A stretch of 64,000 nt of DNA from Filobasidium wieringae (taxonomy: Eukaryota > Basidiomycota > Tremellomycetes > Filobasidiales > Filobasidiaceae): NCBI GenBank assembly GCA_001600055.1, contig BCIV01000001.1, positions 124,001 to 188,000 on the forward strand, written 5' to 3'. Below the pieces are notes generated by a model. The model was not told the DNA's origin. It did no database searches and saw nothing but the letters and a program-made list of their open reading frames with translations. Both the position numbers and the translations under genes were made by a program. This document shows, in pieces, positions 49,195 through 62,798 of this stretch. Numbering within the stretch: the stretch's first letter is position 1; every line of letters begins with the position of its first letter.

Positions 49195-50183
49195 ATGCAA
49201 GCTGGACCGTCTACGCATACGAGGAGAAGATCTGACGCATCATCCCTTTCAGCTTCATCTCTAATAGACGATTTGGATGAAGCGGCAGAAAACGATAATT
49301 TTGATTGGAAAGGGATGAGGGAGAGGAGATTAGAAGCTCTGAAGCAAGAAGTAAAAAGAAGTGAAGAAAATAAGGATCATCGACATGGGAGGCTATCCGA
49401 AGTCATCAACGAGAAGGAATTGATCGGGACAAGTGCGTAAGTCACGATCACATCCGGTCAATCGCGGCCAGCAGCTCGTCACTGACTGTTCCTTATGTCG
49501 CTTTGCAATCTCGTTTTCCAGGAAACAACGGTACTGTGTGATACACTTCTTCAAGCCAGATTTCACACGCTGCGCGATCATGGACAAACACCTAAGTGTA
49601 AGCCGGTACGGTATACGAGTCATAACTTTTCCGCTGCTAACGAAACGCTCTCTGTAGATCCTGGCAGATAAACATCGCCATACTTTGTTTCTCAAAGCAA
49701 ATGTTGAGAACACGCCCTTTTTGACTACTCGACTAGGCGTGAAGGTGTTACCATGCGTAGTATGCTTTGTTGAGGGGAATGCTGTCGATCGGTAAGTCAT
49801 GCAGGGTAGTGAATCTAGGATTTTCCGCTAAGAACCAAATGCTCTAGACTGGTAGGATTCGATGATCTGGGGAATACCGATACCTTTACAACGAAAGTGC
49901 TCGAGATGCGACTGACACGGAGTGGTATGTCCTAAGAGCCGATCCTCGACCGATCGCTGAGCTCAACAATTTCCGACCGTAATTAGGTGTACTCCCTGCT
50001 CCAGGCCAAGTCTCATTGGTACAAGCTCAATTGGCGCAGCGAAAAGCCGCTTCAGACGAAAGCGACCAGGAAGATGATGATGATGCTGCGAGAGACAAGG
50101 CCGGACGAAGGAAAATCGTACAGAGCGTTCGGGGTGGTACCAGGCGCGGAAGGAATGAGAGCGATGACGACGAATACGCTTGA
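49195..50183 (+). CDS. PLP1: Phosducin-like / TXNDC9 homologue
   Basis: Five exons, about 230 residues. The N-terminal helix DNFDWKGMRERRLEALKQE is a family hallmark. The thioredoxin-like fold follows: KQRYCVIHFFKPDFTRCAIM, DKHLSILADKHRHTLFLKAN, VENTPFLTTRLGVKVLPC and LVGFDDLGNTDTFTTKVLEM. No CxxC redox pair is present, as in TXNDC9/Plp1. These proteins bind the CCT chaperonin and influence tubulin and actin folding. The tail is acidic then basic (SDQEDDDDAARDKAGRRK). The start used is the first ATG of the well-supported exon; an upstream exon from 49070 is possible. Confidence 0.9.
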
Positions 50184-50303
50184 TATGCACTCTGGACGCA
50201 TACGATATGCTAATGATGGCTCATTGTGCTACGCCATTACTACATAAGATTTGCGCTGTCAGATTCGGCTGTGATACCTTTTGTTCTTCTCTTGTTTGCA
50301 GTC

Positions 50304-51518
50304 TTAGCGAGTCTTAGGGGTAGCGCCAATCTTCTTCCCTCCCTTTCCGTACACTCTTCGCCTTAGCTTGATCATATGAGTGTACAGGACGTAAAGCGCT
50401 ATTTTGATCGAAACGAATTAGTGTCAGCGCGGTATCTGTTGGACTTTTGTTTGTCCTGGCTCACCTGGCCACCAGATCAAGAACAAGGCCAAGATGAACA
50501 GATCGTAAGCGCCCCAAGTCTGTCCAGCTTTCCTGTTGGACAAGGCCTTTATCCAGACGATCAATTTACCCTTTCTACCGTGTGACAAGGCAGATTTGAT
50601 GGAAGGAACGAGAGTTTTGAGGGGAGGGAGGGTCGAAGCCATAAGGAACGCTTCGGATCCGGCTCCGAGAGGGTAAAGGATATAGAAGGTGTTGTATCTG
50701 GATTCACAAGTAGAAACAGTCAGCCTTGGCATTTGATAAGGTGAGGGAAGAGCTTTCTGAGCATACCGAAGCCAGGTCAGGATACGAGGTTCGACCTTGA
50801 AGAGCGCGCAGGTGTAAAAGGCATATCGGATACATTCGGTAATAGACCAAGCCAATACCATGGTAGTGAAAAGAGGATGGAAGTGGGTCTTCGCGTCTGC
50901 CCATATCAGAATCATATATCGTAAGATGACTCGAGACAAGATGACTTACCTCTTGTCGCATCTCTACGATCCCCCAAACCATCCAGATTCTACTCGCTAC
51001 CTGCATACCCACAGTGACAGCGCTGCTCCTGACCCATCCTAGAAGAGCATGCACAACTTCGAGCAAGGCACCAGTCTGGGTAAGGACAACCCAAGGACCA
51101 AGATCCTCATAAACATAAGACCCTCCGAGGTAGGTCTTAGCTTTAGAAAAGATCCCGGAGGAAGGTACAGGAATACCAGCAGTAGTAGAATGCGAGCGGG
51201 AGACAGTCTCTTGCAACTTGGTAGCTCCGAGGGAGAGGAAAGACGACAGTTTAGCGGATGCACTAGTAGGCAACACCTTGGTATTGTTCAGATGAGGAAT
51301 AGATGGTCGATGTATGATAAAGGATACGGTCTTGAATAGGACGACGCCCCAGCAGAATAGAGACAGAGAGTTGTATAGAACAAGGTAAGTAGTAAGCAGG
51401 CCACTGTTGACTGTCGAGTGAAATCTTCGGTTAGCCCTCATGTTCTCGCTATTTATGCTAACCGGTATGACTTACCCTTAGCCTTTCTAGGAGGTCTTGG
51501 CGGGATAGTTTCTGCCAT
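50304..51518 (-). CDS. PHS1: 3-hydroxyacyl-CoA dehydratase PHS1
   Basis: Four exons, about 300 residues. Begins MAETIPPRPPRKAK and enters a first helix (YLVLYNSLSLFCWGVVLF). Core elements: PWVVLTQTGALLEVVHALLG, RIWMVWGIVE, AWSITECIRYAFYT, YNTFYILYPLGAGSE and a basic C-terminus (KLRRRVYGKGGKK). In YPLGAGSE the Tyr and Glu, seven apart, match the catalytic pair of yeast Phs1 (Tyr149, Glu156). The enzyme does the third step of very-long-chain fatty acid elongation in the ER, feeding sphingolipids. An extra Ser/Thr-rich loop of about 55 residues lies between the first two helices. Confidence 0.93.
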
Positions 51519-52359
51519 TGCTACAATGTGTATGGGGGGTTTGACACTTTGAAGGCAGTAAAGCAGGAAAGATGGGAGGTGATTCAAGAAGGCTGGAGAT
51601 CTCACAGTTCGACCGGTTGTATGACGCTGACGGCGGACATGGCTTCATCAACGTGTCCGTGCCACTTCCCATACCCGTATCCCTCCAGCAACTATAAATT
51701 CTCAAAGAACGACTTTCAATCTTCCTTCCTCCAACGTCCCGCTCTTTTCTTTTTTTCTCATCTTACAAACAACTTCGACTATAAACCAAGTTCCGGTCGC
51801 AAGATGAATCCGCTCAGATACGTCTTGTCTTACGCATGGCCGGTTACTATATGGCGTCGACAGGAGAGCAAACGAACCCTTCCCGCCGTCTTAGTAGAAC
51901 TGGGGAGGGTTCACCTATTTGGGACTTTCAAAATGCTTGATGGATTTTACCTAAGGGTGTGGTCATCCGGCTTCGCTTTCCGTTCTACATCTATGTCTAC
52001 TTGTAATGATGCTTTCAAGAGCTTTCAACGATATGATTATACCACATAAATCATAGCGATCAAACGTCAACGTTGCCTTGCTTAACCAGAAATTTCAGGA
52101 GAGTTCATCTTCCGGGTTCTTCGAGCAGATCTCTGCTTTCTTGCATAGCACAACATCATTCAGCCCTGTCTGCATGTCTGTCCGAGCCATCGATCCATCC
52201 ATGCAATAATAACACCAAGACACAGAGAAATAACTTATATCTTAGCTGGGTCACGTGGAAGTCTCGATCGGCAATCAGTCCCAAGTCATTGTGCGATCTT
52301 ACAGGAAATCTTGTCCGCTCACAACTTATTCAACTCCTGATACAATCAAATCACAAATC
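51519..52359. promoter_or_regulatory. Divergent promoter region with a possible tiny gene
   Basis: TATAAATT near 51694 is followed by a long CT-rich leader. See the separate low-confidence frame at 51804. Confidence 0.4.
51804..52049 (+). CDS. Possible small protein, low support
   Basis: An 81-codon frame (MNPLRYVLSYAWPVTIWRRQ) begins straight after a promoter-like arrangement: TATAAATT, CT-rich tract, then AAG-ATG. No homologue is recognised, and the frame may instead be a first exon. Confidence 0.2.
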   Translation: MNPLRYVLSYAWPVTIWRRQESKRTLPAVLVELGRVHLFGTFKMLDGFYLRVWSSGFAFRSTSMSTCNDAFKSFQRYDYTT

Positions 52360-53081
52360 ATGTCTAAACCACAAGACCAGCAGCCTAAAGAAATCTTGAA
52401 TGTTCCGGCAGGAAACTCTGCCGTGACTGAAGAGGCTAGACCGATCCGACCTGAAGATCGAAGAACGGGAGATTTCAAGCAAGATTTTTGGGCGGCGTTC
52501 AGGGTAAGCAACATGTCTCGTTTTGGCGTTGTCGGTAACGCTCGTAGAGATTGATCGTTCTTCTAGCGAATCAAACCAGTTGAGGATCTACAAAGTCAGT
52601 CACGGTCTTACATCAGCTAGATTGAGACATCCAGCTAATGAAGCGAGGTGATAGATATCGGATCGATACCATGTGCGAGAGAATCTTTGCTAAGCGGAAT
52701 TGCGGGAGGCTTTGGAATCGGAGGTGTGCGATACATCAGTAAACGAAGTGAGCTTTCAGACTCTGAGGCTGTTTGGCGATCGTCTGAGGCTGATGGAGGC
52801 GTACTCGGAATAGTGGTTGGATCTGCCACGAACTGGGCAGTCGGCTCCTTCGTTGGAATCTCGATTATCATGTGGTATGTACGCTCTGATCATTCAACCG
52901 TTTTATGCTGCTGAATCCTGCTGTCCATGTTTTCAGGGAAAATTGCCGAAGAAAACGAGCTAAAGAATTGGCTCAAATGAAATTAATCGAGAAACAATTC
53001 GCTCATCGACATATCTCTAAATTGAAGCGAAAAGACGGGACCACGGCGGCTGAGCCAGGAACGGCAACGAACTCTGAATAG
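52360..53081 (+). CDS. COX20: Cytochrome c oxidase assembly protein COX20
   Basis: Four or five exons, about 170 residues. Begins MSKPQDQQPKEILNVPAGNS. Signature elements: SIPCARESLLSGIAGGFGIG (first helix), NWAVGSFVGISIIMWENCRR (second helix plus the WExCR motif) and a basic helical tail. COX20 is an inner-membrane chaperone for newly made Cox2. It shares its promoter region with PHS1, which reads the other way. Confidence 0.9.
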
Positions 53082-53216
53082 ACAAACTTATATGGTCCAG
53101 ATCAATGTATCCTTATCACACGACCGGGGTTTTCCGAGATTTTTGGCATCCACCTCTCATGAACAACAACAAATCATCGAATCCGATCGACCAGAGAACC
53201 GCAACTATGCTGAGAC

Positions 53217-53537
53217 TCTGTTCTTCGAGGTCTGTTGCATCCAGAATCACGTCAAGACCTCACAGGCTTATGCCGAGACATCACAAGAGATTTTCCTCTA
53301 CATCAGCATGGCCTATCGCCCATTGTCATCTCATGCCTGTAAACCACAACGATCAAGACAAAGATCTCCGAGCCTAGTATCCTCCCCAGAAACAGGCATG
53401 GGAGAATCCTCTATCAAGGTTAATGCAGCTCCGATTCCTTGCAGCCCCGAAATTTATCCGCTATTCCTAGGTCTTTTCCCTCGTTTATCGCAAGGTACAT
53501 CATGCCGGATGCGCTGATAGAGGCTAAGCAGCGCTGA
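53217..53537 (+). CDS. Tiny mitochondrial protein candidate
   Basis: Three exons join in frame to about 74 residues. The first ends at a CCT-GTAAAC donor. It encodes a basic, Arg/Ser-rich start (MLRLCSSRSVASRITSRPHR, then KRFSSTSAW), typical of a mitochondrial targeting peptide with an RFSST cleavage-like site. After a 57-nt intron (acceptor CCCCAG) comes KQAWENPLSR, then after a second intron SFPSFIARYIMPDALIEAKQ and a stop at 53535-53537. No family name can be given. Continuous frame across two introns supports it. Confidence 0.45.
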
Positions 53538-53887
53538 AGTTGTCAGCTAGCTGCAGCACCTTAACCACCTTCGTCAATTCCTGCTCAAAGTAATCAACAT
53601 CTATGGCTCGGGTCAAACTATCAACTTGAACGAGTCACAAAATTGGACTCCGAAGTCACACCAAAGCTGACAGGGTTGGAAGCTGCGGAAGCGATTGTTA
53701 GCGTAGCATGTCAACTGTATCCATCATAGCGACTGTATTCTTACGAGTTGATCAATCTCGTATGGCCTATGTTTACATTGTCAAATTGGAGATCCGGTTC
53801 AGATATTGGCCATATATCTATCCTATCTCCGAGCCTCCCTACCCAGCCGTCCCGATATCTAGTGAAGAGCTCCAGTAGCCGTCCGAC
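53538..53887. other. Intergenic region
   Basis: About 350 bp, presumably the ALG13 promoter; no motif assigned. Confidence 0.35.
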
Positions 53888-54491
53888 ATGCAAGGTGCGG
53901 TTGTTCTGGTGTCCGATTGCACGTTGATAGCTCATATTTCGACTGGCATAGTTTTCGTCACCGTGGGCTCTACCCTATTTCAGGATCTTACGGACGTGGT
54001 ACTCAGTCAGGAGATAGTACAGACTTTCGTCAGACTTGGCTACAATCGTTTGATCGTCCAACACGGGTCCGGCACTATCCCTCGAGATGTGTCCGAATCA
54101 CCAGGCAACATCCGGATCGAGACAATCGATTACATAAAGGATATCGACACGATTATGGAAGAGAGCGACTTGATCATCAGTCATGCAGGTTCTGGATCGA
54201 TCCTTAGCGGACTGAGGATGGGCAAGAAGATGGTCATTGTACCAAATACGAGATTGATGGACAATCATCAGGTTGAATTGGCCGAGGCCCTCAACCAGGA
54301 TGGGTATCTTCTCGTTTCATCACCTTCGTGAGTCAAACCAGCCGCAAAGCAGGTGCTATCTGACTGACCTATTACTCTTCAGAGCCCTAATATACACACT
54401 CTCTAACGACCTACCGATAAAAGTTTTCACTCCCTTTCCGCCATTCAAACCGGAACGTTTTAGGAAGATTGTGGACGACATGCTCGCCTGA
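53888..54491 (+). CDS. ALG13: ALG13, UDP-GlcNAc transferase catalytic subunit
   Basis: Three exons. The first is 7 nt (ATGCAAG); the splice to TTTTCGTCACC gives MQVFVTVGSTLFQDLTDVVL, the expected Alg13 start. The GT-B donor-binding half follows: RLGYNRLIVQHGSG, ESDLIISHAGSGSILSGLRM and NTRLMDNHQVELAEAL. The last exon adds PFKPERFRKIVDDMLA. Alg13 joins membrane-bound Alg14 on the cytosolic ER face to add the second GlcNAc to dolichol-PP-GlcNAc. Unspliced reading would give an odd 20-residue N-terminal extension, so the 7-nt exon is preferred. Confidence 0.92.
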
Positions 54492-54775
54492 AAGACGTGT
54501 CTCTACCAAAGATATGGAGCCACTGTTGTATATCACTGCTACAGAACTCGATTAGATACCCCATACCCAGCCATGACGAATGCTATTGCAGTTCTTGTGG
54601 TTCAAGCATATAAGCCGTGGAGGTACATGAAAGCGTGCAATGTATTTGTTCGTCTTTTTTCATCAAGCATTAGAAGTGGAAGAACCTTATCCCGTACATA
54701 TGCAATCCACTCTTCAATCAAAACGTTGGATCCGATTCGGGCCCAAATTGTTCTAGTGTAGCCGTTCAGTCGGTC

Positions 54776-55477
54776 TCTCCCTCACAGTGAGCCTTGTAGG
54801 CCTCGGCGCTCATGAGCGCCTCGAATTCCGAAGGAGCAGAGAGCTTGATCTTGCACAACCAACCTATTTTTGTTTTTACCAGGGATATCAGCATCAATCA
54901 ATCATGTAGAACTGCGATGAATTTGACTCACCAGCACCCTCGCTGTCCTTGTTCAAAAGGTTGGCACGGTCATTGAGGACCTCGTTGATCTCGGTGACTA
55001 CTCCGCTGATAGGTGCGTAGATGTCAGAAGCCGCTTTAACAGATTCAACTGCTCCAATAGGGTCTATCAGGATGTTACAGTACGCAAATAAGCTGCCCGT
55101 CTAGATTTTGAGCTCAATCCGATCACAGCAAGACGTACCCTCCTGAACGACCTCGGTATCGATACCGGGCAACTCGACGAAGACGACGTCTCCCAATGCC
55201 TTCTGAGCGTAATCCGTGATTCCTACAGTCCCAATGTTGGTGGAGTCGTCGAGGATAACGTATTCGTGGTCCTTGGTATAACGTTTGGCTAAAGAGCGAG
55301 ATCGGATATAGGGATCATAGCCCATCAGCTATCAAGTTCCTTTGACAGGATGCTTAGGGGAAACTCACTACTGGCGAACCTCACTGCAGAGTACCTTACA
55401 GTAGGTGCGCTTTTGAGAGTAGCAGTCGATCGGACGGCTGTACGGGCGATGGAGGTTCGGAGGAGAGCTAGAACCAT
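54776..55477 (-). CDS. GCV3: Glycine cleavage system H protein
   Basis: About four exons, roughly 165 residues. An Arg/Ala/Ser-rich mitochondrial presequence ([20 protein letters not shown]) precedes [34 protein letters not shown] and the lipoyl site [15 protein letters not shown], where the Lys is lipoylated. The end reads [18 protein letters not shown], then CEGETD. H protein shuttles the aminomethyl group of glycine among the P, T and L proteins. Confidence 0.95.
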
Positions 55478-56116
55478 GTTGGTAGGCAGATGTATAACTG
55501 GTTATGACGAATCCCAAGATTGGCACGACCAGGTCGAAAGCTCGTTAACAATCCGGCTTTGCCCACCGCTCACTTCGAGAAAACGCTTACCTGTTGATTG
55601 AGTGTCTGTAAGATTGGGTCGCAGGTTGATACGCTTGCCCAACAGACTCGAACGAAGAATTCCCCTCAAACTGGCTTGGGTGTGAGTAATTCCGTTGACA
55701 GCGCGTGGGCTCTTATCAGCGCCGAGACGGATACTAGGAAATTGGAAAACAAGCTTGTTTCGGGTTTTTTGGCTGGTTTCAGTCGGTCTAAATGGGTTCG
55801 ATCAGAGGGCTCAAAGGTCATCTGTATGAAGGTCTGGCAAGTGGTTGTTCCCCTACATACCAGACATCGAGCCGATGACTGGGAGGTCGCGATGAAGAGG
55901 TTCCGGTTCGAAATGGTTTGTCTATCACCTCCCATGAAACATCATCTCCCAATGAAATCGGCTTGTGACTGAACCGCAATCACCTGGCAACCTCAAGTTC
56001 CAGATCGACCTTTCAAACGGGGTATAATATATGATTCCCAAATCGATCCATACAAATGACGCAACGTGATTGAGCAAACGCTATACAACTTTATTTCTAT
56101 TCCTCTATAACACCTT
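55478..56116. other. Intergenic region
   Basis: A 124-codon plus-strand frame at 55598 overlaps the presumed GCV3 promoter and shows no domain. Confidence 0.35.
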
Positions 56117-57099
56117 CTACTCCGGTACAGAACCCATCTCCGCAGCGTTCAACAGCATTTCCAATCCGTTACACCTCCTCCCTGGCGATCCGGATTCGGC
56201 CCTAGATCCAGCAGAGGCGGAATTACTCCTGCTCCTCTCCCGATCTACCGAGCTAGATCGTCTTGATAAGGAGAGTTGTTCGTCGATCAGGTTGGTGGTG
56301 GAGACGGTATCGCTTCTCGTTCTTTTCCTCTGTCGACTGGATTCGTCGGTTGATTCACAAGGGGAAGAGGAAGAGGAGGAGGAGGAGAACTTCCTTTTAC
56401 CCGCCAACACTGGACTGAGACTTGGGAGTGCTCCTGCTCGTGAGTGTTGCGATCGAGGTGAAATGGGAGCGAGTTCTATCCTCTCCCTGTTCTCCTCCCC
56501 TCGAGTGGAAGAAGTCCTCCTCAGAGGAGAAGGAACAGACGAGGGAGATAGTGATGCCCTTGAGCGGCTGGAGGGACTGGGAAGAGGTAGGGCAAGGGAA
56601 TCGACCATTCTTCCTGAAGACGGCGCACTCGAAGTGGAGCTAGAGGCGTGCATGGAAGGGGAGGAAGAGGGACCGGCGACACGTTGAGGGAGAGAACCGG
56701 GGGAGGGAGGAAGAGGTATCATCCCGATCCTCATGGCGTGCATTTGAAGCAGTTGAATCCTGATCTCGAGAGTCTTTGCCAGTCGCTGTAACAAGTTGAA
56801 TCGATCAGTTACTGGTCTGGCATGTATGCAATGAACTATAAAGACTCACGTCTTCTTCCGCCTGCTTGGCGCTCAAGATAGCCAACAAAGTTTGAGAGTC
56901 TCCGTTGCCATCTTTAGAGAATGACTTGATGATGTCCGCAAAAGAGGGAGGAGGAGCTGGCTGTGGGGACGTAATCGAGCGAAAGTAAGCATGCGATCGC
57001 GGAAGGAAAAATGTGAGTGAAGGACGAACCATCTCTTGGTCCAAGATGTCTGCGAAGGAGAGAGTAGGCATGGCGTTGGTTGCGGTCATGGTAGACATG
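56117..57099 (-). CDS. Ser-rich protein of unknown function
   Basis: Three exons, about 275 residues. It starts MSTMTATNAMPTLSFADILD. The next exon repeats the theme as PPPSFADIIKSFSKDGNG, followed by a short helix (TLLAILSAKQAEEDRLAKTL). The rest is Ser/Pro/Arg-rich with basic patches (RQRKRTRSD) and ends NGLEMLLNAAEMGSVPE. Two SFADI(L/I) copies near the start look like short binding motifs. The C-terminal LEMLLNAAEM helix resembles short conserved helices seen at ends of fungal regulators, but I can name no family. Probably nuclear. Confidence 0.7.
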
Positions 57100-58299
57100 T
57101 TCGAATCGTTGTTGCTAAGCACCGTTTCTCAAAGGGTTTGCGTTTGGGTGGGAATATAGTTCGAAGGTATATACGTAGCCCGTAGTCTTGGTAGGCAAAG
57201 TGAAAAGAGGTGCGGAACTCTAGCTCGGAGGTTATTAATAACCAGCCGAAGTGAATGTGGTTGATGATTTTGTAATCGGGAAGTTGTCGATCGCAGAGGT
57301 GGTGTTGTGGATTGAATTAGACGACGACCTTCAGCCTTCGGCTATCCGTGACTGTCGCTGTAAGGATGAAAGGTATATATCCTCCAGCGAGTCGACGAGC
57401 CCAAGAGGATGTAGGACGATTGCATGTTTATCTCTGGGCATCTGTCTTACCAAGCCAGATTGCCAGCTGGAGGAGGAAGAGAGGAAGGAAGGGCGATCGG
57501 TCCCCGTTGCTAAGAATGGGTCTGGTGCTGTTGTTAGAAATAACTCTTGGCCCAAAAGAAGTGTCTCCGAGGCTGAACCGATGTGCTGTGAGAGTGGAAG
57601 CAGCGAGAAGCAGCAGCAGAGGCAAGAGAGGGACAGAAAGGGAACAGGTGCGAAAGGTGCAAAAAGGTCTTGGCAAATGCGTAGGTTGCACAGTTCAGCT
57701 TGGCAAGGCGGTTTCTTTTCTAGGCATCAAACAGCTCGAAAGGGATTATATATAGACCGAAGCGCGGGAAGGGCAGCGCGGGCAGCGCGAAATGTCGCTT
57801 GGCCACGTTTTAGGTCTTTGCTATTGTCGGTCTTGGTACCAAGAATAACATCCACAAACGATTGACCTGCTTATCAAGGAATCAGACCTGCCAGCTCACG
57901 GCGTGATGTGTGATGTATGATGTGTCCGTCCGGGAAGTTTCGGAAGATGGAAGATAGGGCGACGCGTAGATGCGCCCGATAATCAGTTGCGAAACGGATA
58001 TGCATTCTCAACAGCGTGACGTAATCCAGGTTCCATTTACGAGACATTCTGGGAGAACAATAGAAACGACGATCGACCGCTTGCCCGCTTGTTTATCGCT
58101 CAGAGCTCTGAATAATATTGAGTTTCGCCGTTTTCGAGCTTGAAAACGGACAGGACTGTCGATGCAGTCGCGGCAGTCGACTCCACTCCACTCTGATTCA
58201 TCTGTATCGACTGACAGCGTTCTTGCTAGTCGTAGCTAAACTACACCTCATACCCGTTTCTCAAATTGCTGGACAACTACGCTGAAACAATACTGTAAC
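57100..58299. other. Divergent promoter region
   Basis: About 1.2 kb between the Ser-rich gene and the MAP kinase. A 204-codon plus frame (57251-57865) is present but three other frames are also open over the same bases; see rejected list. Confidence 0.4.
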
Positions 58300-60448
<2,149 letters not shown>

Positions 60449-60684
60449 TCCCACTATACCAATCACACATCGAGACTGTAAGCTGGGCTTTATCAATACA
60501 CCCGAGGATTACAGCAAGGAATAGGTTAAGGCTGGATTGGATACCTTCTGCATGCAGGTTTCTTGTACCAATTATATGTATTTACATTATGTGGAACATG
60601 CAACAAGGATAGAATACATGTGGAATGAAGCCGTCTTCCGCCCGTTTACGAAGTCCCTGTCTGCATGCTTGCAAACAGCTCCGC

Positions 60685-62219
60685 TTATAGAGTGAAGTGC
60701 TATAAAGTGGGATAAAAGAAGCAAACATCAGGGGTCCGTGAAAAGTAGAGGAAGAGCGCTCCGATAGAAGGAGACTCGCCTGTTGAGGGTTGTTGCTACA
60801 AGTCCAAAACTGCAAAGAAGTGCCATCCTCCCTCTTCACATCGAGACACAGAGCTGTTTTGCGGGAAAAGAACGGCACAGGTAAATCGATTGAGCGGAGA
60901 TGTGTGTTTCAGGCTAAAAACTTACTTCCTCCCGTGATAGCAATGTGGTCGTCCCCTTCTCCCGTATAATAAAAGTTCTGCTGGGGAGTTCCGTTACTAT
61001 CGACCCAGAGCAGAGCGTGAGAACAAGAATCAGCCGGAGATGGTCTTAGGGTTACCGTTCAGTTGACTGACCATGTTTGCAATCTCGCAAGGGTTCCGTC
61101 CGTAGGGTTTGTACCGGAGTCTAGACAAAGGTTCCCTTCCCCGGCGGCTCTGATGGGACCGCTTCCTCGGTTGATACCGAATTTGTTATTGTTCGAACCG
61201 TTCGATCCGGTATCACAGTTGAACCTAACCTCACCCGAGCGTCAGCTTCCGGTCAAGCGGATTCAAGCGGGAGATGAAGCGGAACTCACAAACGAACCAG
61301 ACTATTGGACGCCGGATCAGTGAACAGACATTTCCCATTATCTCCATTGAAATGGATCTCTTGCTGAGCGAATCCTCCGCCACCGCCACTGTTACCCCCG
61401 GGGGTAGGTCCAGTGACGGGCAAGAGGTTCCATTTCTGAATCAAAGGACCGGGAAGACTGTTCACCCCGCATTTTTTCATCCCTGGGGAACAATTGAATC
61501 GGCCACACCCTTGACCAGCGTAGTCGATACAGGTCGTCAAGCCGGTCAGAGCAAGATGATCGTCGTCTGCAATTCACAAGTAAAGGTTTAGGTCTCTCGA
61601 GCGAATATGGCGGAGAGGGGAGGGCACTAACCGGTGTAATACCAACTATTGAAGCGTGGCCACAGACAGGTCAACGATGTTGGATAAAGGAAGGGTCAAG
61701 ATAGGACCTAGTCGAGGATGACTAGACGACCTACGTTTGTTGTGCCGTTCCAGGATAACATGTGTACAGCTTTATGAGCCCTGTCCCGTCCAAGGCTGTC
61801 GTGTTGTATCACATAAACCGGCTAAGCTTTCCGTCCTATCGAAACTGGGTAGAATGCACTGAAATAACTTACGAAGTCCAGCGTCGAGACAATAATTGGT
61901 CCCGCTCAGTCTGATACCGTTAGGGTTGTTTCCTCTAGCGATCTCAAACTTTCCAGAGAATCCGCTGTTAGGGTCGTTGGCGAGGGTACAGGCGACGTTG
62001 CTCAATCCGACATCGTTTCCCGGAGTAAGTGTAGTCCCCAAGCACTATGTGAAAGGACGAGAGCGTCATTACGTGAAAATGGTACAAGCGAAGCGAACCG
62101 GGACATACATATTCGGGATTGGTCTCGGCTTGAAGGAGGAATGCGTCAGCTCGTTTGAGAGGACTGGCTGAGGTAGCTAGAGCGAAAAGGATGGTGGAAA
62201 GGGCGGTTACTGTGAACAT
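60685..62219 (-). CDS. Secreted lectin-like protein 1 (beta-trefoil type)
   Basis: About eight exons. It opens with a signal peptide (MFTVTALSTILFALATSASP) and a KR site suited to Kex2 processing. Repeating units follow, each with CLD, G and Q-x-W-like marks: LSGTNYCLDAGL, TWYYTDDDHLALTGLTTCID, AGQGCGRFNCSPGMKKCG, NLCLDSGT, LQTW, FYYTGEGDDHIAI and ALCLDVK, LQFWTC. This is the pattern of ricin-B-type beta-trefoil carbohydrate-binding domains; no toxin catalytic domain is present. A 14-nt microexon lies at 61632-61645. The last intron starts GCGAGT (GC-AG) and the final exon encodes HFTL and the stop. Likely an extracellular or wall-associated glycan binder. Confidence 0.75.
61632..61645 (-). 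other. 14-nt coding microexon, lectin 1
   Basis: TTGGTATTACACCG on the minus strand, flanked by AG and GT. It gives W-Y-Y-T before DDDHLAL. The same-length exon recurs in lectin 2. Confidence 0.75.
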
Positions 62220-62296
62220 GATGTGATCGTATGACATAGGAATGTGATTGCGAGGTGGATGTGAACAGGACAGTGGGAGATGACAGCCTGAGCGTG

Positions 62297-62303
62297 TTAT
62301 ATA
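62297..62303 (-). promoter_or_regulatory. TATA box of lectin 1
   Basis: TATATAA on the minus strand about 80 bp upstream of the ATG at 62219. Position and sequence fit a core promoter. Confidence 0.55.
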
Positions 62304-62798
62304 GCTTGATTCGGAGAGATGAATATGCTCGACACAGCTTTTGATGGTGATCTCAGCGACACAGCTTTTGCGATTGTCAACTGAGCAGACGAGGTCAACA
62401 GATCAAGAAACGTGTCATCCTGTAGAAATCACGATCATCCGCTCGGACGGGTCATCTGACATGCGTCCCAAAAGAACAACATGACACACTTCGGATCCGC
62501 GGTCATCGAACACATCCTCATTCTCGCGTGGGATGGAACGGGCCGGCTCTCGGAACCAAACGGTTCGCCCTCGTCCAGTCATGCCCAGCCCAGAGTATCC
62601 CGAGATCTCTACACAGCACCCAACAGCTGGGACCAACTCAAGGCTAAACCACAGCTAGTTGTAATTTCCAGGTGTTTTCCACGTCGGAATGAACGGTAAT
62701 TTTAGGGGAATTGTTTCTGAATATAGGTTACAATGCAATTGGATCAATCTTATCACAACAGATGCCTGTTTCGATCATTCGGTTCAACGACAAGCCAT
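62304..62798. other. Spacer between tandem lectin genes
   Basis: No coding signal of its own; a 72-codon frame lacks support. It holds the lectin 1 upstream region and the lectin 2 terminator. Confidence 0.4.

Noticed and set aside
51528..52049. 173-codon plus-strand frame starting at a non-ATG codon
   Set aside because: It runs across a promoter and leader; only the last 81 codons from the ATG at 51804 are kept as a low-confidence call.
57251..57865. 204-codon plus-strand frame upstream of the MAP kinase
   Set aside because: Several frames on both strands are open over the same bases, the product has no domain, and it sits in a divergent promoter.
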